NCBI GenBank assembly: GCA_021817185.1
Contig: JAKAVU010000132.1
Span: 1 to 7,940, forward strand
DNA length: 7,940 nt
From: a bacterium
GTDB lineage: Bacteria > Chloroflexota > Dormibacteria > UBA8260 > Bog-877
Reading direction: 5' to 3'
Shown: positions 6,888 to 7,940 of the stretch, one piece after another
Position numbering within the stretch: the first letter of the stretch is position 1
How the letters are laid out: the number at the start of each line of letters is the position of its first letter
The notes under the pieces: model-generated
What the model was told of the DNA's origin: nothing
What the model saw: the letters and a program-made list of their open reading frames with translations, nothing else
Database searches by the model: none
Made by a program: the position numbers and the translations under genes

Positions 6888-7555
6888 GGGCGTCGAGATT
6901 GATCTCGGCGGTGGCGCTCACGGGATGCGCGATCCCGTTGCTCGTCACCCTCTCCCTGCTCGGGCTTCTGGGGGTCGGCGCAGCCGCGGCCGGGTGGCCC
7001 GCGGTCTCCGGGCTCCTGCCCAGCCCCGGTGGCTTCATGCTCCCTGCCGGACGAGTCATCCTCTCCGGTGGCGCGAACTTCCCGGAGTGGGCCGTTCCCT
7101 GCGGTCCGGAGCCCGGGGCATTGGCGATGGACCCGTCGGCCTGCACCGGGTATCCCACGCCGTACCCCTACGCCTATCAGGGTTTCGCGACCGGGCAGTG
7201 CACCTGGTACGTGGCCACCCGGCGCCGGATCGGCTGGTACACCCCGAGCGGGCTGCTGGGCGGCAACGCCGGCCAATGGCTCGGCCTCGCCGCCCAGGCT
7301 GGCTTCGCGGTCGGCAGCACCCCCACGGTCGGAGCGATAGCCGTCTACACCGACTCGGGGGACGGGCATGTGGCCTTCGTGGTGGGGGTGGATGCCCAGG
7401 GCGATTACACGGTGGCCGAGGCCAACTGGGCGCTGGTAGGGCCAGTGCCACCCTTCGTGGACCTGCGCGGGGTTGCCGCCGGCGGCACCGGCAGCTCGTT
7501 CGAGCACCTGGCCGGCTTCATCTATGGGCCGGCGAACGGGTCTTCCGGCGCCTGA
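6884..7555 (+). CDS. Secreted or membrane-anchored CHAP-domain peptidoglycan hydrolase
   Basis: A 223-residue protein with a basic start (MRASR), a long hydrophobic segment (about 6-35, ending GVGAAAAG) and a CHAP amidase/endopeptidase domain (about 95-215). Catalytic residues are recognisable: Cys106 in GQCTWYV, His162 in GHVAF, and Glu179/Asn181 in AEANW. CHAP enzymes cut peptide cross-links or amide bonds in peptidoglycan. In monoderm T4SS operons such a protein does the job of VirB1, opening the wall for the channel. ATG 6884 overlaps the VirB4 stop as ATGA and has AGGGAG 7 bases upstream. It lacks the lysozyme-like (SLT) domain often fused to CHAP in conjugative elements, so it is a short single-domain version. 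An LTGC lipobox-like motif (12-15) is present, but a hydrophobic stretch follows it. It is the last gene of the coupled operon. Confidence 0.88.
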   Translation: MRASRLISAVALTGCAIPLLVTLSLLGLLGVGAAAAGWPAVSGLLPSPGGFMLPAGRVILSGGANFPEWAVPCGPEPGALAMDPSACTGYPTPYPYAYQGFATGQCTWYVATRRRIGWYTPSGLLGGNAGQWLGLAAQAGFAVGSTPTVGAIAVYTDSGDGHVAFVVGVDAQGDYTVAEANWALVGPVPPFVDLRGVAAGGTGSSFEHLAGFIYGPANGSSGA

Positions 7556-7563
7556 TCGCTCCC

Positions 7564-7569
7564 TATCCT
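7564..7569 (+). promoter_or_regulatory. Possible -10 element for a leaderless MFS transcript
   Basis: TATCCT ends exactly 7 bases before ATG 7577, the spacing expected if transcription starts at or next to the ATG. No Shine-Dalgarno sequence lies before this ATG, which fits a leaderless mRNA, common in high-GC monoderms. No good -35 box is found 16-18 bases upstream, so the call is weak. There is no hairpin terminator between the CHAP stop and this gene, so read-through from the operon remains possible. Confidence 0.3.
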
Positions 7570-7576
7570 GTTCTCG

Positions 7577-7940
7577 ATGGCTGCCGAATCAGGGGTCGCT
7601 GCGCGCCCGGTCCCGCGCCGGCGCGCGCTCGGACTGGTGGCCGCCTCCCATGCCGGCCAGCACATGTACTCCGGGCTGCTGCCACTCACCTACCCCGCGA
7701 TCCTGCTCGCCTTCCATCTCAACTACGCCACCCTCGGCCTGGCGGTGGGGCTCATCGGGGTGGTCGGCGGCCTCACCCAGGCGAGCGCCGGCTACGTGGG
7801 CAGGCGAGTGGCGGCCCGCTGGGTCCTGGGGTCCCAGAACCTGGTGGTGGCGGCGTGCGCGATCATCCAGTCGCTGGCGCCGACCTACCCCCTGTTCGCG
7901 GCCGGCCAGGGGGTGGCCATCCTCGGCAGCAGCCAGCAGC
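7577..7940 (+). CDS. MFS transporter, N-terminal part (runs off the window)
   Basis: The frame opens at ATG 7577 and stays open to the window end (121 codons, no stop). The product starts with a basic, Arg/Pro-rich leader (about 10-17), then SHAGQHMYSGLLPLTYPAIL, a polar gap LNYATLGL, a helix LAVGLIGVVGGLTQASAGYV leading into GRRVAARW, and further hydrophobic segments. The last of these resembles the major facilitator signature loop between helices 2 and 3 (G-x-x-x-D-R-x-G-R-R type), although the Asp is not present. The His-containing first helix followed by LPLTYP and YATLGL recalls the fosmidomycin-resistance (Fsr)-like branch, but the substrate cannot be told from this fragment. It starts 21 bases after the CHAP stop, is not overlapped, and looks like an unrelated chromosomal or cargo gene at the edge of the T4SS operon. 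Confidence 0.8.
   Translation, partial: MAAESGVAARPVPRRRALGLVAASHAGQHMYSGLLPLTYPAILLAFHLNYATLGLAVGLIGVVGGLTQASAGYVGRRVAARWVLGSQNLVVAACAIIQSLAPTYPLFAAGQGVAILGSSQQ

Noticed and set aside
7556..7576. Possible terminator between the CHAP and MFS genes
   Set aside because: The gap is only 21 bases and shows no hairpin with a T-run.
1..7940. CRISPR arrays, tRNA or rRNA genes, insertion sequences
   Set aside because: No regularly spaced repeats, no tRNA-like cloverleaf, and no transposase or terminal inverted repeats were seen on reading the window.

Overview
This is a very GC-rich, gene-dense bacterial window in which every gene is on the plus strand. The gene set points to a monoderm (Gram-positive-like) high-GC lineage: it combines a PrgI-type protein, a VirB4 ATPase and a CHAP-domain wall hydrolase, with no outer-membrane secretion parts. 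Actinomycetota or a high-GC Chloroflexota/Dormibacterota-type lineage are the obvious candidates, but the sequence alone does not decide between them.

Layout: bases 1-96 are a short upstream region with an imperfect direct repeat and perhaps the last codons of a previous gene. Bases 97-7555 form one tightly packed operon for a type IV secretion system (T4SS): a VirD4/TraG coupling ATPase (97-1812), a two-helix VirB2/pilin-like protein (1806-2093), a large VirB6/TrbL-like polytopic membrane protein with a Cys-rich outer loop (about 2090-4273), a PrgI/VirB3-like small membrane protein (4270-4635), a VirB4 ATPase (4632-6887) and a secreted or anchored CHAP peptidoglycan hydrolase (6884-7555). 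After a 21-base gap, a separate gene for a major facilitator (MFS) transporter starts at 7577 and runs off the window.

How the parts would work together (inference from family knowledge): the CHAP enzyme opens the cell wall, VirB6 and the PrgI-like protein form the inner-membrane channel or platform, VirB4 powers assembly and transport, the pilin-like protein supplies a surface or channel subunit, and VirD4/TraG recruits the substrate. No relaxase, oriT or VirB8-like gene is visible here, so DNA conjugation is plausible but not shown; those genes may lie outside the window.

The most striking features are the gene junctions. The last four each fit a 4-base NTGA overlap of start and stop codons, using CTG, TTG, GTG and ATG in turn. 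This supports strict translational coupling and suggests a non-canonical CTG start for the VirB6-like gene, which restores a complete signal/anchor sequence.
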